This document shows, piece by piece, positions 57,201 to 64,000 of a stretch of 64,000 bases of DNA (position 1 is the stretch's first letter; the number at the start of each line of letters is the position of its first letter). The stretch is from Branchiostoma floridae (Eukaryota > Chordata > Leptocardii > Amphioxiformes > Branchiostomatidae). The stretch covers positions 5,361,771-5,425,770 of the forward strand of contig NC_049995.1 in the NCBI RefSeq assembly GCF_000003815.2, in the 5' to 3' direction. A model generated the notes under the pieces. That model saw nothing but the letters and a program-made list of their open reading frames with translations. It was not told where the DNA came from and did no database searches. The position numbers were made by a program, and so were the translations under genes.

Positions 57201-60200
57201 TTTCCTTTTCCAGAACCCGTGAACTCGCCCAGCTGAAGAAAGAACAGCGTAGACGCGACAACGTCATTCAGCAACTGGAGCGAGAAAAGAAGCAGCGAGA
57301 ACTCGTCCTGAAGCGCAAACAAGAGGAAGTCAACTCCCTTCGCAAACAGGCTCGACCAGTATCTGGCAAAGTCGGCGACTCCAGAAAGAAAACGACAACA
57401 GAACCTCCACCGACGAACGGACACGTCGATGAGAAACCCGAACTCGCGCCCAAACCCCGTCCCAGAACTGCTCCCTCTGCAAGAACTGCTGCTAGCTCGA
57501 CAAAAGGGAGCCAATCAAAACCCTCGAGTGCAATCGAAAAGCCGGGTGCAAATCGCGGCAGTCACATTCCCGCGCCGACCTCCACCCCACGTAGGGTCAA
57601 ACACCAGCGACGACAGTCCTCTGAGAAAATGGCGAAGATGAAGTGGCAATCGTTGGAAAAACGGGTGGGGGAAGTCATCGCACGGCGACAGACAATAAAC
57701 CACATGGAGCGAGACATGGAACGTTGGCTACAGGAGAGAGAGAAGCTGGGAAAACGGATCGAGCGAATCAAACAGAAGAGAAACAAGGCGGTGGAGGAGA
57801 GTAAGGATCCGAAAGTCCTGCAGGAGTTGCAGGACCAGATAACTGTGCTGACTGACAACATTGATAATGTGAATGACAACATCATGGAGAGCCAAAACAG
57901 TATCATGCAGATGTCTGTAAGTGTTCCTGAATTCATATCTATTTCTTTTCTATTTGTTTTCCTGTCTAACTTACAGCATTTATAATCTCCCTATGTCTAA
58001 AGAGTTAAGAAGGAGAGATTTTCACCTTCTGAAAGTAAATCTTTGAGCCAATGAAGATAATGTTGTATCATAATGTAAGTCATAAAAACAGCGAAACTTG
58101 ACTACTGTATTATACACAGTCATATGATAATTATCTAGTGTATAATCATAATCAGTAATGTAATCTAAATCTAGGCCGGTGTATAATTAACCACATTCCA
58201 CCCAGTTGATTAGCTCATCTATGTGTATAAAACAAATTGCTAAGACTATTTGTGATTCACCAAATGTGATGATTGTGTTTTGTAGGAGGAGGGAGATCCT
58301 GTGGACATCACAGCTGTGATCAACTCATGCTCTATCGAGGAGGCACGCTATCTGTTAGAACACTTCCTCAACATGGTCATCACTAAAGGCATGTATGCTG
58401 CACAGAAGGAGACAGAGTGTAAGGTGAGTTATAGGGTAACACTTACAAATTTATTGACTCTCTTGTCTAGAGAAATTTGGTCAAATGCAGTAGCTGAAAT
58501 TGAATTGAGAGACTCAGTCAAATATTCCGGCAAGTCTAATTATTTTTAGATACAGGCAAACAGTGAAATTTCTTCATGATTTAATTGAAACTTGGTACAT
58601 CTATTTCAGGAGCGTGAAGCGAAGGTCCACACCCTAGAGCACAGCTACAACATGACCCAGGACCTACTGCAGCATCTCATCCAGGGGCAGGCAGAGTACG
58701 ACCCCGAGCTGGAGGAGGTCCTGGGGAACTCCATGGCAGCCGTCGCCCCTAGCAACAGCAGCAGCGCGTCGTCCACGCGATCGGCCTCTCCCGTCAACGA
58801 GGCAGAGGATAAGGTCACTGACCTGGCAGAGATTGGATCCAGGTACTCAGTGTTCAAATACAAATTTAAGGGTTTCATGCCTTCATGGCAAGATGGATTA
58901 ACCTTCTCTCTACTTCTTAACCACATTTAGCCAATACAAATTTTGTACCAAACAGCTACCTCAGAGTGCTGAAGGTTATTAGGCAATGTCATACATGATT
59001 ATGTAGTTTGTAGTATGATTCGCAATACAACAGGTACTCTAGTTTTGCAAGTCTTTTTTCACGTGCACTGTTCTTTCTATTAGCTTTTCATACAAAGTTA
59101 CTAACACGCATGGCTCAGGCAGAGTAATCAAAATATTGTCAAATTTTACAGAAAACAAAACTGATACAAAATACAAAGAGTTCGGACAGTTATTTGCTGT
59201 TTAAGAATTAGAAATAACAACAGTTTTGTTACACATTTCCCAGGCTTGCTGCAATGGAAGCTCAACAGAAGAAGGAGAAAGCCAGAAGAAGAACAGCCAC
59301 CCCAAGTGACCTCCTCTTCGCAGACAGCAGTGACTCCAGCTCTGACATTGCCGCCTGTGATATCGTCAAACCTTCCCCAACAACTCTCATCCCATTGGCT
59401 GAGCAAAAAGACGAATCGTCCAATCAGGAAAAGGTTGAGGAAGTTAATGCTGCTAAATTGATGCCACCACCCCCCGGGCCACCATCAAGGCCTCAAGTTG
59501 TTCCCACAAAGTCCACAGGAGGACTTCGACGAAGTAAATCTGGGTCAAGTTTACCGTCGACACAGGTCAACTCGGCACCGGACAAAAGGTCGACGACCCC
59601 TAGCATGCGGCGGAAAACGTACACAAAGCCGCCACCTCCAATCAGCATGTCTCGGACGAACTCTACGTCAGACACAGGCTCGGACATGACGATCACGCCG
59701 CCGGGGTCACCAACGTCGCAACGGCTGCCGGATCAGAACGTGTTTGCAAGACTGAGCGCGCCCAGTAACAGTCCGCACAAGCTCGATAAGGGGTCCATCA
59801 ATCCGTATAACAGTCGCTCAGGGTCGCGTACGTCCCCGCTCACGTGCATGCACCTCGCAGAGGGACACACAAAAGCTGTACTATCTGTTGATGCAACAGA
59901 TGACTTGCTGTTCAGTGCCTCGAAGGACAGAACGGTGAAGGTTTGGAACCTTGTGACGGGTCAGGAGATCATGACGCTACCGGGACATCCGAACAATGTT
60001 GTCGCTGTCCGCTACTGCTCGTACACGGGACTGGTGTTTAGTGTGTCAACGTACTTTGTGAAGGTCTGGGATATAAGAGCAAGTTCAGCAAAATGTGTGA
60101 AAACTCTCACGTGAGTACCACAAACTTTTGTAATCATAGGGAATATATGGCTTGATACACTGATATATCAGAGTATCAAACCATGTAACAATCTCATCAA

Positions 60201-62965
60201 GTTTAATTAGAAATGATAATTCTAACTCTTATTCTTTTAATTTCCTCTTATTTTGTTTCAAGGAGTATTGTGTGTGAACACTTGCTTAGATGCTGGAAAA
60301 GATATGTTTAGCATTTAGGCTAATATGTATTTTAAGTTTGTAATGTTTTGTAATAATGTCTAATGTTGTAATGTAATGTTTAAGACCTTATATTATTTTG
60401 TAGGCCTTTCAGAAGCACAGATTGAGTACTGTACAACTTTTCTTACATACTCATGACTCTTTGGTGGGTATAAAATGACCAAGCGAAATAACAGTTTTGT
60501 CTTGGGCATACTGTAAATGCATTTAAGTTCGCGGGGATTGGTTTATTTTTAACAGCCCCTTATTGTTATTGTTACAGTTCGGCAGGCCAGCTGGTAACCA
60601 GCACGGCTAGCAGCACCACCACCCGTACCCTGTCCATGCCTGCTGGAGAAACACAGATCAACGACATCCGACTGAACCGCTCCGGATCCCGTCTGTACGC
60701 GGCGGCGGGTAACACGATCCGCGTCTGGGACCTGAACAAGTTTCAAACGATAGGGAAGCTGACGGGAGGTCACTCTGCCGCGGTGATGGTCATGGCGACA
60801 GAAGACCAGGAACACGATACGCCCATCGTCGTCTCAGGGTCAAAGGATCATTACATCAAGGTGACAGATTTCAGATCAAAAAGAACAAAATGTGTTGGAC
60901 CAAAATCAGTGTTACAAAAGGCTTAGTGTAGTGAATTATTCGGAGCAGAGTCAAAAGTTTAAAGTGTTCCTAGACTTTTAACTAGAATGTCTTCATTAGT
61001 TGGGTTGAAATGATTGTTATATCTAATTTTGTCATTGATAATAATTATTCTTGATCCTGACAAGAGTACTGATTGTGATCTGCCCCTTCGTGTACCTTTC
61101 CGACTACTGAGTCAGAGATGAACTTTTGGAGTGTCTATAGTCCCAGACACCAAATCTCTGTATAGAAAACAAAGCAGGGGAGACGCACTATGCTTGCTTA
61201 TAAAAGCAAGCCTAAGCCACTTCTGCATTGCACTATGAATTTTAAGGCATTTTGCTCTGTCTAAAGCATTCTTCTTTGAGTTTGATGGAGGAATAAAAAG
61301 TGTATTTGTCTTCAACCTTATATTCAGAAGAAATGACACAAGGTGTGCAATGAGTTTGATGTTTGTACTGATATTTCTCCTGGAAATACAGTCAATACAT
61401 TTCTTGCAAACTCCTTATCTCCAAGCAGATCCTACGGTGCCATAAGATAGCGGTAGTATCAAAGCTGGCCAGGGAGTATACATGTAGCTGGCTAAGGGAG
61501 TCAAACGGGCTATACATTTACGCACCGTGGATCTGGTTGGAGATAAGCAAACTCCCAGCACAAACTGTTTTGTGCTGTTAATGCATAAACAGTTTATGCC
61601 GAACAACCTGTCTGTATCTCTGCCTGTTTTTATTTTTCTTCCTCCCCCCCTACTACTATAACTCTTGCTGTCTTGCAGCAATTCCATCCAAATGAGTTCC
61701 CTCGAAGCTATATGGAAGTAAGTTTTCTTTCTACGCTACCAGACTTAAGCTTTGGCATGTTTTAACAGCAACAGCTCTCTTTCTGTGACACCCCTCTCGA
61801 ACAGTGGCACAGTCCTGGATGGTATTGCACTGTTCTATTCAAGGAAGGGGTGTGAAAGAAATTGAAAGCTGAAAAGAGAAAAAGCTTGCCTAGCTTACTT
61901 TTGCATTGTCTTTTTTTTTGCTTTTGCTTTTTTTTTTCAATTGGTGGTTGTGTCTTTGTGTGTGGTTGTCTATTATTTTACTTAATGTGAGTCTTTTATT
62001 AGAAAAAATCATGTTGTATTGTGGTGTCAATAAAACTTATATGACCTTCTATAATAGTCTATTTGAAACAAATTCCAATCTGTTGTTTGAAGAAAGAATC
62101 ATATTCAAGAAGAATATGAAAATTGTAATGTTCCCAGAGATAATAGGGCTGCTATCAACTCAGTGCAAAAAGTTGAAGTCGGTTGCCATGGTTATATTTC
62201 AGTAATCGAGATATGATTGATCAAATCAGTGCCCCAAACTTCTTCTGCACTAGCAAAAATGAATTTTGCTTGTTTTACTTACCCCATGGACATATGAAGA
62301 AAAATATTCTTACAAGAAGAAAATGTAGAATAATATTCAAGCAAATAAAATTCAAGCAAAACAAGAAACTACAAAAAATCTTTATTCTCATGCGAAGAAC
62401 AATTTTCTTATTCTTCTTTGGTGAAGAAAATTTTTCTGAAAGATTTTCACGCTTAAGAATTTTCTGAAACTTTAAGTAAGATCTTCTTGTTTTTTCTGAT
62501 GATGCAAGAAATAAATTCTAGAAATGCTTGCTTTTTTTTGTAACTCTTAAGAAATACAAGAATTTTTCCTTTTGATGTAAGAAAAGTTTTCTTGGTGTTA
62601 GAATATCAATCTAAAAAATTCAAGCAAAAATTTGCTTGCCACATGGACAAGCACATTTTTTAGATATTTCTTGGTGACAGAATAATGTTCTTCCTGGAAG
62701 GTAAATTTTCTGTGAGGAAGAAAAACAAGATATACAAGAAGAACCTTTTTTGGTAGTGTGTAAGGATTACTAAGGTTCCTATTGGTTGTTGCAGGTGTTT
62801 GAGGTTCCAGAGAACATGACAGGGAGTATCAATGCCAAGTACAACCTGGAGCCCCCGCACTACGACGGGATCCAGTCTCTTGCCATCATGGGAGACTTTC
62901 TCTTCAGCGGCTCCCGAGACACCTGCATCAAGAAATGGGACCTCGCCAATCAGCAACTCCGACAG
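29225..62965 (+). CDS. KIF21: kinesin-like protein KIF21 (KIF21A/B orthologue), 20 coding exons, 3' end beyond window
   Basis: Twenty exons join into one frame of 4,776 nt (1,592 codons); all GT-AG junctions keep phase. The order matches KIF21A/B, kinesin-4 motors that walk to microtubule plus ends and restrain growth there. Residues 7-375 are the motor: [12 protein letters not shown]-loop GQ-TGAGKT (88-95), switch I NAQSSRSH, switch II DLAGSE, and [12 protein letters not shown]. Coiled coils follow (about 380-490 and 655-1075), with an acidic Glu/Asp linker (585-650) and a basic Ser/Pro region (850-910). The autoinhibitory coiled coil lies around 945-990. After a Ser/Pro-rich linker, the WD40 propeller starts near 1350 ([13 protein letters not shown]). 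About two blades must lie beyond 64000. The start [13 protein letters not shown] aligns with vertebrate KIF21A MLGAPDESSVRVA (from memory). Whether this is a pre-duplication single copy is inference. Confidence 0.93.
31095..31205 (+). mobile_element. tRNA-derived SINE-like fragment
   Basis: TGGCGCAGTAGGGG resembles a pol III A box and AGGTTCAAATCTG a B box, but the spacing is too long for a tRNA and no cloverleaf forms. It is most likely a SINE fragment. Confidence 0.4.
32287..32611. mobile_element. CAGGG-ended foldback element
   Basis: The ends CAGGGATAAACAAG and the inverse of CAGGGTTGAACGAG enclose 325 bp with repeated words TTCGGGCAAGTACAT and CTTGTCCGAT. The CAGGG terminus and size are like hAT MITEs such as 34256-34582, but no matching target duplication was found. 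Confidence 0.5.
33354..34045 (-). mobile_element. three head-to-tail SINE-containing units
   Basis: Units start near 33354, 33616 and 33893 (periods about 262-280 bp; the third is partial). Each holds, on the minus strand, a B-box word GGTTCGAATCCCGGGAGTC (degenerate in unit 1), an upstream A-box-like GCTGGTGG segment, and an adjacent GGATTACAAATATCCTGA (plus strand). Each plus-strand unit ends with ATCTCCGAGTT and CCATGTGTGGCA. The tRNA-like part does not fold as a functional tRNA. The array looks like a tRNA-derived SINE amplified by tandem duplication. Confidence 0.65.
34256..34582. mobile_element. hAT MITE with exact 8-bp target-site duplication
   Basis: Perfect 16-bp terminal inverted repeats CAGGGCTCTAGCCAGC enclose 327 bp. 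CTCCTGTA flanks both sides (34248-34255 and 34583-34590). The CAGGG end and 8-bp duplication are the signature of hAT elements. The interior has self-complementary GTCAATTGAC and TCCGTCA words and no transposase. Confidence 0.88.
35480..35605. repeat. (CA)n microsatellite
   Basis: An imperfect CA-rich tract with ATAC and CGCA interruptions in KIF21 intron 1. Confidence 0.9.
36265..36345 (+). mobile_element. SINE-like tRNA-derived fragment
   Basis: TGGCTTAGCGCTTGCG (A-box-like) is followed by GGGTTTGAATCC (B box) about 50 bases later. It is preceded by the inverted words GGTCCAGACC. It is not a functional tRNA by eye. Confidence 0.35.
40249..40620. mobile_element. MITE family copy 1 (AGGCCACACC ends)
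   Basis: The ends AAGGCCACACCGATTTAATT and the inverse of TAGGCCACACCAATTTAATT match for about 30 bp. The whole 372-bp element is highly similar to the copy at 46765-47206, including ACTTTCTGGTGTAGCAAATT and GAAAAAATCCGTGAACCAA. Confidence 0.75.
40794..40902. repeat. (CA)n microsatellite
   Basis: Two CA runs separated by a short unique stretch in KIF21 intron 1. Confidence 0.9.
41390..42290. repeat. diverged repeats with ATTATGCAAAT words, ending in (CA)n
   Basis: At least two units of roughly 290 bp align. Each has AATTATGCAAAT..ACTCCT.(A)TTTGCATAA, then CTAAGGTAC.T.CAT, an AATCCGT.(N)TCC..TCTT/CTGCAGTTATCCTC segment, TTTTGACAAAAA.GCCCCTGC and TTAGGGGGC. A third, partial start lies near 41395, and a related GACCTTGACCTT segment ends in a CA run near 42230-42262. 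This looks like a dispersed invertebrate repeat, not a gene. Confidence 0.6.
44547..45082. mobile_element. TAGCCTGG-type MITE with a nested element
   Basis: The ends are TAGCCTGGATGCCAGA at 44547 and the inverse of TAGCCTGGATACCAGA, ending near 45082. Inside sits a second inverted pair, CAGGGCTCGAAATACCACCTGCA at 44612 and ..AGTATTTCGAGCCTTG ending at 44954, whose CAGGG end is hAT-like. A (TACATG)n run lies just upstream (44518-44541). Confidence 0.6.
45200..45288. repeat. (CT)n then (GT)n microsatellite
   Basis: About 66 bases of pure CT followed by a short GT run. It generates spurious Ser/Leu and Arg/Glu open frames on both strands. Confidence 0.95.
46109..46291 (+). CDS. KIF21: KIF21 coding exon 2
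   Basis: Residues 90-150. It opens with [14 protein letters not shown], the rest of the P-loop, and ends AQFME at GAG|GTACTG, phase 0. Confidence 0.95.
46765..47206. mobile_element. MITE family copy 2, next to KIF21 exon 3
   Basis: It has the same ends and body as 40249-40620 but about 60 extra bases in the middle (about 46945-47005). It ends 50 bases before the exon 3 acceptor, so its TTTTTATGAAA and ACCAAAGAATT sequences lie in the branch-point zone of that intron. Confidence 0.72.
47257..47304 (+). CDS. KIF21: KIF21 coding exon 3
   Basis: A 48-nt exon (residues 151-166, [16 protein letters not shown]) after a TTTTCCCCAG acceptor with donor CAT|GTAAGT. It matches the LYNEEVLDLFD segment of vertebrate KIF21. 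Confidence 0.93.
47737..47829 (+). CDS. KIF21: KIF21 coding exon 4
   Basis: Residues 167-197 ([19 protein letters not shown]) between a TTTCAG acceptor and GAG|GTGAGA donor, phase 0 both sides. Confidence 0.93.
48262..48546 (+). CDS. KIF21: KIF21 coding exon 5
   Basis: Residues 198-292. It carries switch I ([11 protein letters not shown]), an acidic surface insert, and switch II ([15 protein letters not shown]). The donor is AAAAG|GTTTGT. Confidence 0.95.
49039..49133 (+). CDS. KIF21: KIF21 coding exon 6
   Basis: Residues 293-323 plus two bases ([23 protein letters not shown]) after CACTCAG, donor ACAG|GTAATG. Confidence 0.95.
49513..49756 (+). CDS. KIF21: KIF21 coding exon 7
   Basis: Residues 324-405: [15 protein letters not shown], the motor end, neck and start of the first coiled coil. 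The donor is AGACAG|GTGAGT. Confidence 0.95.
50214..50340. repeat. degenerate (CA)n tract
   Basis: CA-rich imperfect repeat with CATG and CGCA interruptions in KIF21 intron 7. Confidence 0.8.
50426..50539 (+). CDS. KIF21: KIF21 coding exon 8
   Basis: Residues 406-443 ([19 protein letters not shown]), coiled coil, matching [18 protein letters not shown] of vertebrate KIF21. The donor is CAG|GTGGGA. Confidence 0.94.
51271..51413 (+). CDS. KIF21: KIF21 coding exon 9
   Basis: Residues 444-490 plus two bases ([14 protein letters not shown].. to MREIEEL), coiled coil. Acceptor TGTATAG, donor CTCAG|GTGGGA. Confidence 0.94.
51460..51730 (+). mobile_element. SINE-like repeat
   Basis: GTGATGTTGTACTGCCTCTGG followed by GTGAGTTTGAATCCCTG (B-box-like) and a tail with AACCGTGTTATACTGTTCATTG, in KIF21 intron 9. 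Class and borders are uncertain. Confidence 0.35.
51897..52175 (+). CDS. KIF21: KIF21 coding exon 10
   Basis: Residues 491-583 plus two bases: [17 protein letters not shown], a Ser/Gly-rich linker, then [15 protein letters not shown], a Lys/Arg-rich segment also found in KIF21A (AKKDLEKLKRKEKRKKK). The donor is GAAAG|GTAAGG. Confidence 0.93.
52420..52593. mobile_element. pogo/Tigger-like MITE, uninterrupted copy
   Basis: The 174-bp copy has ends CTGTAGAAGCCGCTTAATTG and the inverse ..TTAACTGGCTTCTACTG, with TA on the right. It aligns end to end with 3163-4263 minus the mariner-like insert and so gives the empty site of that insertion. Confidence 0.75.
52977..53036 (+). CDS. KIF21 candidate cassette exon (20 codons)
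   Basis: After a good acceptor (TGTGTTTGCAG) a 60-nt frame ends at CAGAG|GTAAAC. Entry and exit phases are both 2, as in exons 10 and 11, so inclusion would add 20 residues ([12 protein letters not shown]..) in the basic linker without changing frame. The 3' half and donor are repeated at about 53236-53262 in a tandem duplication, which weakens or complicates the case. Confidence 0.35.
53010..53345. repeat. tandem duplication, ~226-bp period
   Basis: About 95 bases starting GTCATGACTGACAGTTGGAT (53011 and 53237) are nearly identical in two copies. Flanking TTT-rich and GTCCC/GTAATCC..GAGCCTTTTTGA words repeat as well, so the unit extends further, to about 53410. Confidence 0.8.
53455..53585 (-). 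mobile_element. SINE-like tRNA-derived fragment
   Basis: On the minus strand, GTGTGGCGTAACAGTAGAGTC (A-box-like, two pieces) is followed by ATGGGTTCAAATCTGC (B box). A matching tRNA fold is not seen. Confidence 0.4.
53600..54409. other. KIF21 intron before exon 11
   Basis: AT-rich, no exon or classified repeat seen. Confidence 0.4.
54410..54612 (+). CDS. KIF21: KIF21 coding exon 11 (acidic linker)
   Basis: Residues 584-651 (phase 2 in, phase 1 out). It is almost entirely Glu, Asp, Gly and Ser, coded by GAG/GGA-rich DNA. A comparable acidic stretch precedes [17 protein letters not shown] in vertebrate KIF21, and here [18 protein letters not shown] follows across the intron. Confidence 0.93.
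54613..55487. other. KIF21 intron 11
   Basis: No exon seen. The segment near 55020-55150 (CATTCTTTATTCACTCGGGATCC) looks repeat-like but was not matched elsewhere in the window. Confidence 0.4.
55488..55636 (+). CDS. KIF21: KIF21 coding exon 12
   Basis: Residues 652-701 ([20 protein letters not shown].. to QQERDK), coiled coil. Acceptor TTCCTGCAG, donor AAG|GTGGAC. Confidence 0.95.
55945..56052 (-). mobile_element. relative of the 17298 element end
   Basis: Read on the minus strand it begins GAGTAGGGGTGGGTGCTGGCAC and continues into CAGGTC.AGGTTCAGGTCCAGA words, like the left end of 17298-17686. Only one end is recognised, in KIF21 intron 12. Confidence 0.5.
56078..56170 (+). CDS. KIF21: KIF21 coding exon 13
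   Basis: Residues 702-732 ([20 protein letters not shown]..), coiled coil; acceptor ATCATAG, donor CAG|GTGGGT. Confidence 0.95.
56752..56936 (+). CDS. KIF21: KIF21 coding exon 14
   Basis: Residues 733-793 plus two bases ([16 protein letters not shown].. [12 protein letters not shown]), coiled coil; donor AAGAG|GTGACT. Confidence 0.95.
57214..57916 (+). CDS. KIF21: KIF21 coding exon 15 (autoinhibitory coiled coil)
   Basis: Residues 794-1028: [16 protein letters not shown] coiled coil, a basic Pro/Ser/Lys-rich segment, [14 protein letters not shown], and the [15 protein letters not shown] helix. The positions matching human KIF21A Met947 and Arg954 are Met962 (57716-57718) and Arg969 (57737-57739). 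The donor is TCT|GTAAGT. Confidence 0.95.
58286..58423 (+). CDS. KIF21: KIF21 coding exon 16
   Basis: Residues 1029-1074 ([27 protein letters not shown]..), matching [27 protein letters not shown] of vertebrate KIF21A. Donor AAG|GTGAGT. Confidence 0.95.
58610..58842 (+). CDS. KIF21: KIF21 coding exon 17
   Basis: Residues 1075-1151 plus two bases. The helix [20 protein letters not shown] is followed by a Ser/Ala-rich linker. The donor is TCCAG|GTACTC. Confidence 0.92.
59244..60110 (+). CDS. KIF21: KIF21 coding exon 18 (linker and first WD40 blades)
   Basis: Residues 1152-1440. A motif [21 protein letters not shown] matches [21 protein letters not shown] of KIF21A (two-part match from memory), then a Ser/Pro-rich linker, then WD40 blades ([33 protein letters not shown]). 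The donor CTCAC|GTGAGT lies three bases before an in-frame TGA in the intron. Confidence 0.95.
60578..60860 (+). CDS. KIF21: KIF21 coding exon 19 (WD40 blades)
   Basis: Residues 1441-1535 (TSAGQLV.. [20 protein letters not shown] .. [11 protein letters not shown]). Acceptor TTGTTACAG, donor AAG|GTGACA; reading through the donor soon meets a stop. Confidence 0.95.
61415..61546. mobile_element. 132-bp MITE with 9-bp target-site duplication
   Basis: The ends TTATCTCCAAGCAGATCC and the inverse of TTATCTCCAACCAGATCC are flanked by GCAAACTCC on both sides (61406-61414 and 61547-61555). It shares ends with 25904-26331 and lies in KIF21 intron 19, 130 bases upstream of the candidate microexon. Confidence 0.8.
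61679..61717 (+). CDS. KIF21 candidate 39-nt microexon
   Basis: A long pyrimidine tract ending CTTGCTGTCTTGCAG precedes 39 open bases (13 codons, [13 protein letters not shown]) and a strong donor GAA|GTAAGT. It lies between exons 19 and 20, both phase 0 at that junction, so inclusion is in frame and would add 13 residues between GSKDHYIK and VFEVPEN in the WD40 propeller. Vertebrate KIF21 has no such insert that I recall. The splice signals are as good as those of the constitutive exons. Confidence 0.5.
61750..62794. other. KIF21 intron before exon 20
   Basis: AT-rich. The stretch 62230-62760 is unusually dense in AAGAA/TTCTT words and CAAGCAAA/TTTGCTTG inverted words, possibly a degraded foldback element. 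No exon seen. Confidence 0.45.
62795..62965 (+). CDS. KIF21: KIF21 coding exon 20 (last in window)
   Basis: Residues 1536-1592 ([10 protein letters not shown].. [26 protein letters not shown].. KKWDL), matching [27 protein letters not shown] of KIF21A. Donor GACAG|GTAAGA in phase 0. Further exons must lie beyond the window. Confidence 0.95.
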
Positions 62966-64000
62966 GTAAGAACTGGCACATACAGTACATGATTAAGGTG
63001 TATTCCAAAATACCAAAACAATAGAAATAATGTCAAAATTTGATCCCAATTTACAGTACATAGTCTTTTGTAATGTACATGTAGAATTTAGTCCCATAGA
63101 ATGGCTGTAGTTTGATATTTGTTGCAGAAGATGCTGTTTTTGTTGTACCTTAGAATTTTTGTGCAGTTAAGATTGTGTTGTCAGATTTTTTGAGTGTATT
63201 GGGACATTGTTTGGATAGTCACAAGTATGTCATACAAATTCATCTTCTGACAGATTTAGATTCTTCAACTATCAGTATTACACATCTTACAACATTGTTA
63301 CAACAGCAACCAAATATCATTATGAGTTACAATGTACATGTACTGTGAGTTAGTTACAATGTACATGTACTGTGAGTTGCTGTACATTTCCGAGGAGAAA
63401 GAACTTTTTCTAGCTGATTCTTGTTACTGTTAGCAATACATACTTCAGGTAATACAGTCATGTACATGTACATAAGACAGCTGTCCATCCCATCAAGTAG
63501 ACATTAACATTCATGTAGCAGTGCCTTTCAAAGTTTCACTGTCTCAGCTTACACTTGCTTGACTCTTTTTATATATATTTTAAATTAGAAATACCATCTA
63601 TTTTAAAACCATTTGTCACAATACAGTCATTTAACTATTAAGAGTGCTAAATACATTTTTTTGTTGGAAATTCTTGACCTCCTCTCCCAAAAAATTAGTT
63701 TAATCTATAAATGTATGCTCATTTTGATTAAGTACTGGGGTACTAGTGTCCTTTACCATTAAGTACCTTGTTCTTAATTCGCCAAAACTTATATAATAAC
63801 ACTATTGCAAGACTTGGTGTAAAGCAGTTCCAAAGACTTAGACCGAAAGGTGAAAGGAATTAAGAAAGATGCCATAATTTTCTTTTTCAATAATTGTGAG
63901 CTTGTATCATAACAGTGCTTTCAATATGCCTTTTGTTCTGGGCATGGTCAGGATTGTATAATTATTTGGTTTGGCAGATAGGTTTTGGCACCAGGAAAAA
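62966..64000. other. KIF21 intron 20, truncated by the window
   Basis: No further exon seen. A 27-bp tandem pair with the word ACAATGTACATGTACTGTGA lies at about 63329-63380. Confidence 0.6.

Noticed and set aside
60861..60926. Extension of the exon 19 frame to a stop at 60926
   Set aside because: Reads past a good donor; the KIF21 alignment resumes at 62795, so this is intron unless an alternative short isoform exists.
1..64000. CRISPR arrays, prokaryotic operons, rRNA genes or intact viral genes
   Set aside because: No regular repeat-spacer array, no ribosomal motifs and no intact viral coding region were found; the gene structure is that of an animal nuclear genome.

Overview
The window looks like nuclear DNA from an invertebrate deuterostome, most likely an amphioxus (Branchiostoma). 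This is an inference. It rests on spliced animal genes with small to medium introns and GT-AG boundaries, a KIF21-type kinesin very close to vertebrate KIF21A/B, a single-exon LRR transmembrane gene and C2H2 zinc-finger genes, and a very high density of short inverted-repeat transposons, SINE-like units and microsatellites. No bacterial, viral or organellar genes were seen.

Layout. 1-2.1 kb: transposon debris (three inverted-repeat elements). 2.2-5.55 kb, plus strand: a six-exon gene for a 371-residue protein resembling vertebrate C14orf93; its third intron carries a mariner-like foldback inserted inside a pogo/Tigger-like element. 5.65-6.7 kb: a 143-bp tandem satellite. 7.6-8.4 kb: a diverged tandem duplication and a decayed LRR fragment. 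8.5-10.2 kb, minus strand: an intact single-exon LRR transmembrane receptor. 11.3-13.5 kb: foldback elements, a candidate isolated exon (minus) and an 18-bp minisatellite present twice. 14.3-20.05 kb, minus strand: two C2H2 zinc-finger genes (7 and 25 fingers) with decayed fingers between them; the large one contains an internal 12-finger duplication. 20.8-23.5 kb: a tandem pair of an unclassified repeat and a MITE with 53-bp perfect inverted repeats. 24.06-24.37 kb: a CpG-rich segment with CCAAT and E-box motifs ending in a good splice donor, probably the promoter and non-coding first exon of the kinesin gene.

29.2-64 kb, plus strand: one large gene, a KIF21 (kinesin-4) orthologue. Twenty coding exons could be joined in one continuous frame (1,592 codons): motor domain, coiled coils with the autoinhibitory segment, acidic linker and the first part of a WD40 propeller. 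The gene runs off the right edge. Its first coding intron is 16.6 kb and splits the ATP-binding P-loop. Two further in-frame candidate cassette exons were found, one a 39-nt microexon in the propeller.

The genes are functionally unrelated neighbours (microtubule motor, membrane receptor, DNA-binding factors, a protein of unknown role). No new multi-gene system was seen. The most interesting items are the candidate KIF21 microexon, the duplicated zinc-finger array, the LRR relic, and several transposons with exact target-site duplications. All splice boundaries were read by eye and checked only for phase and consensus.
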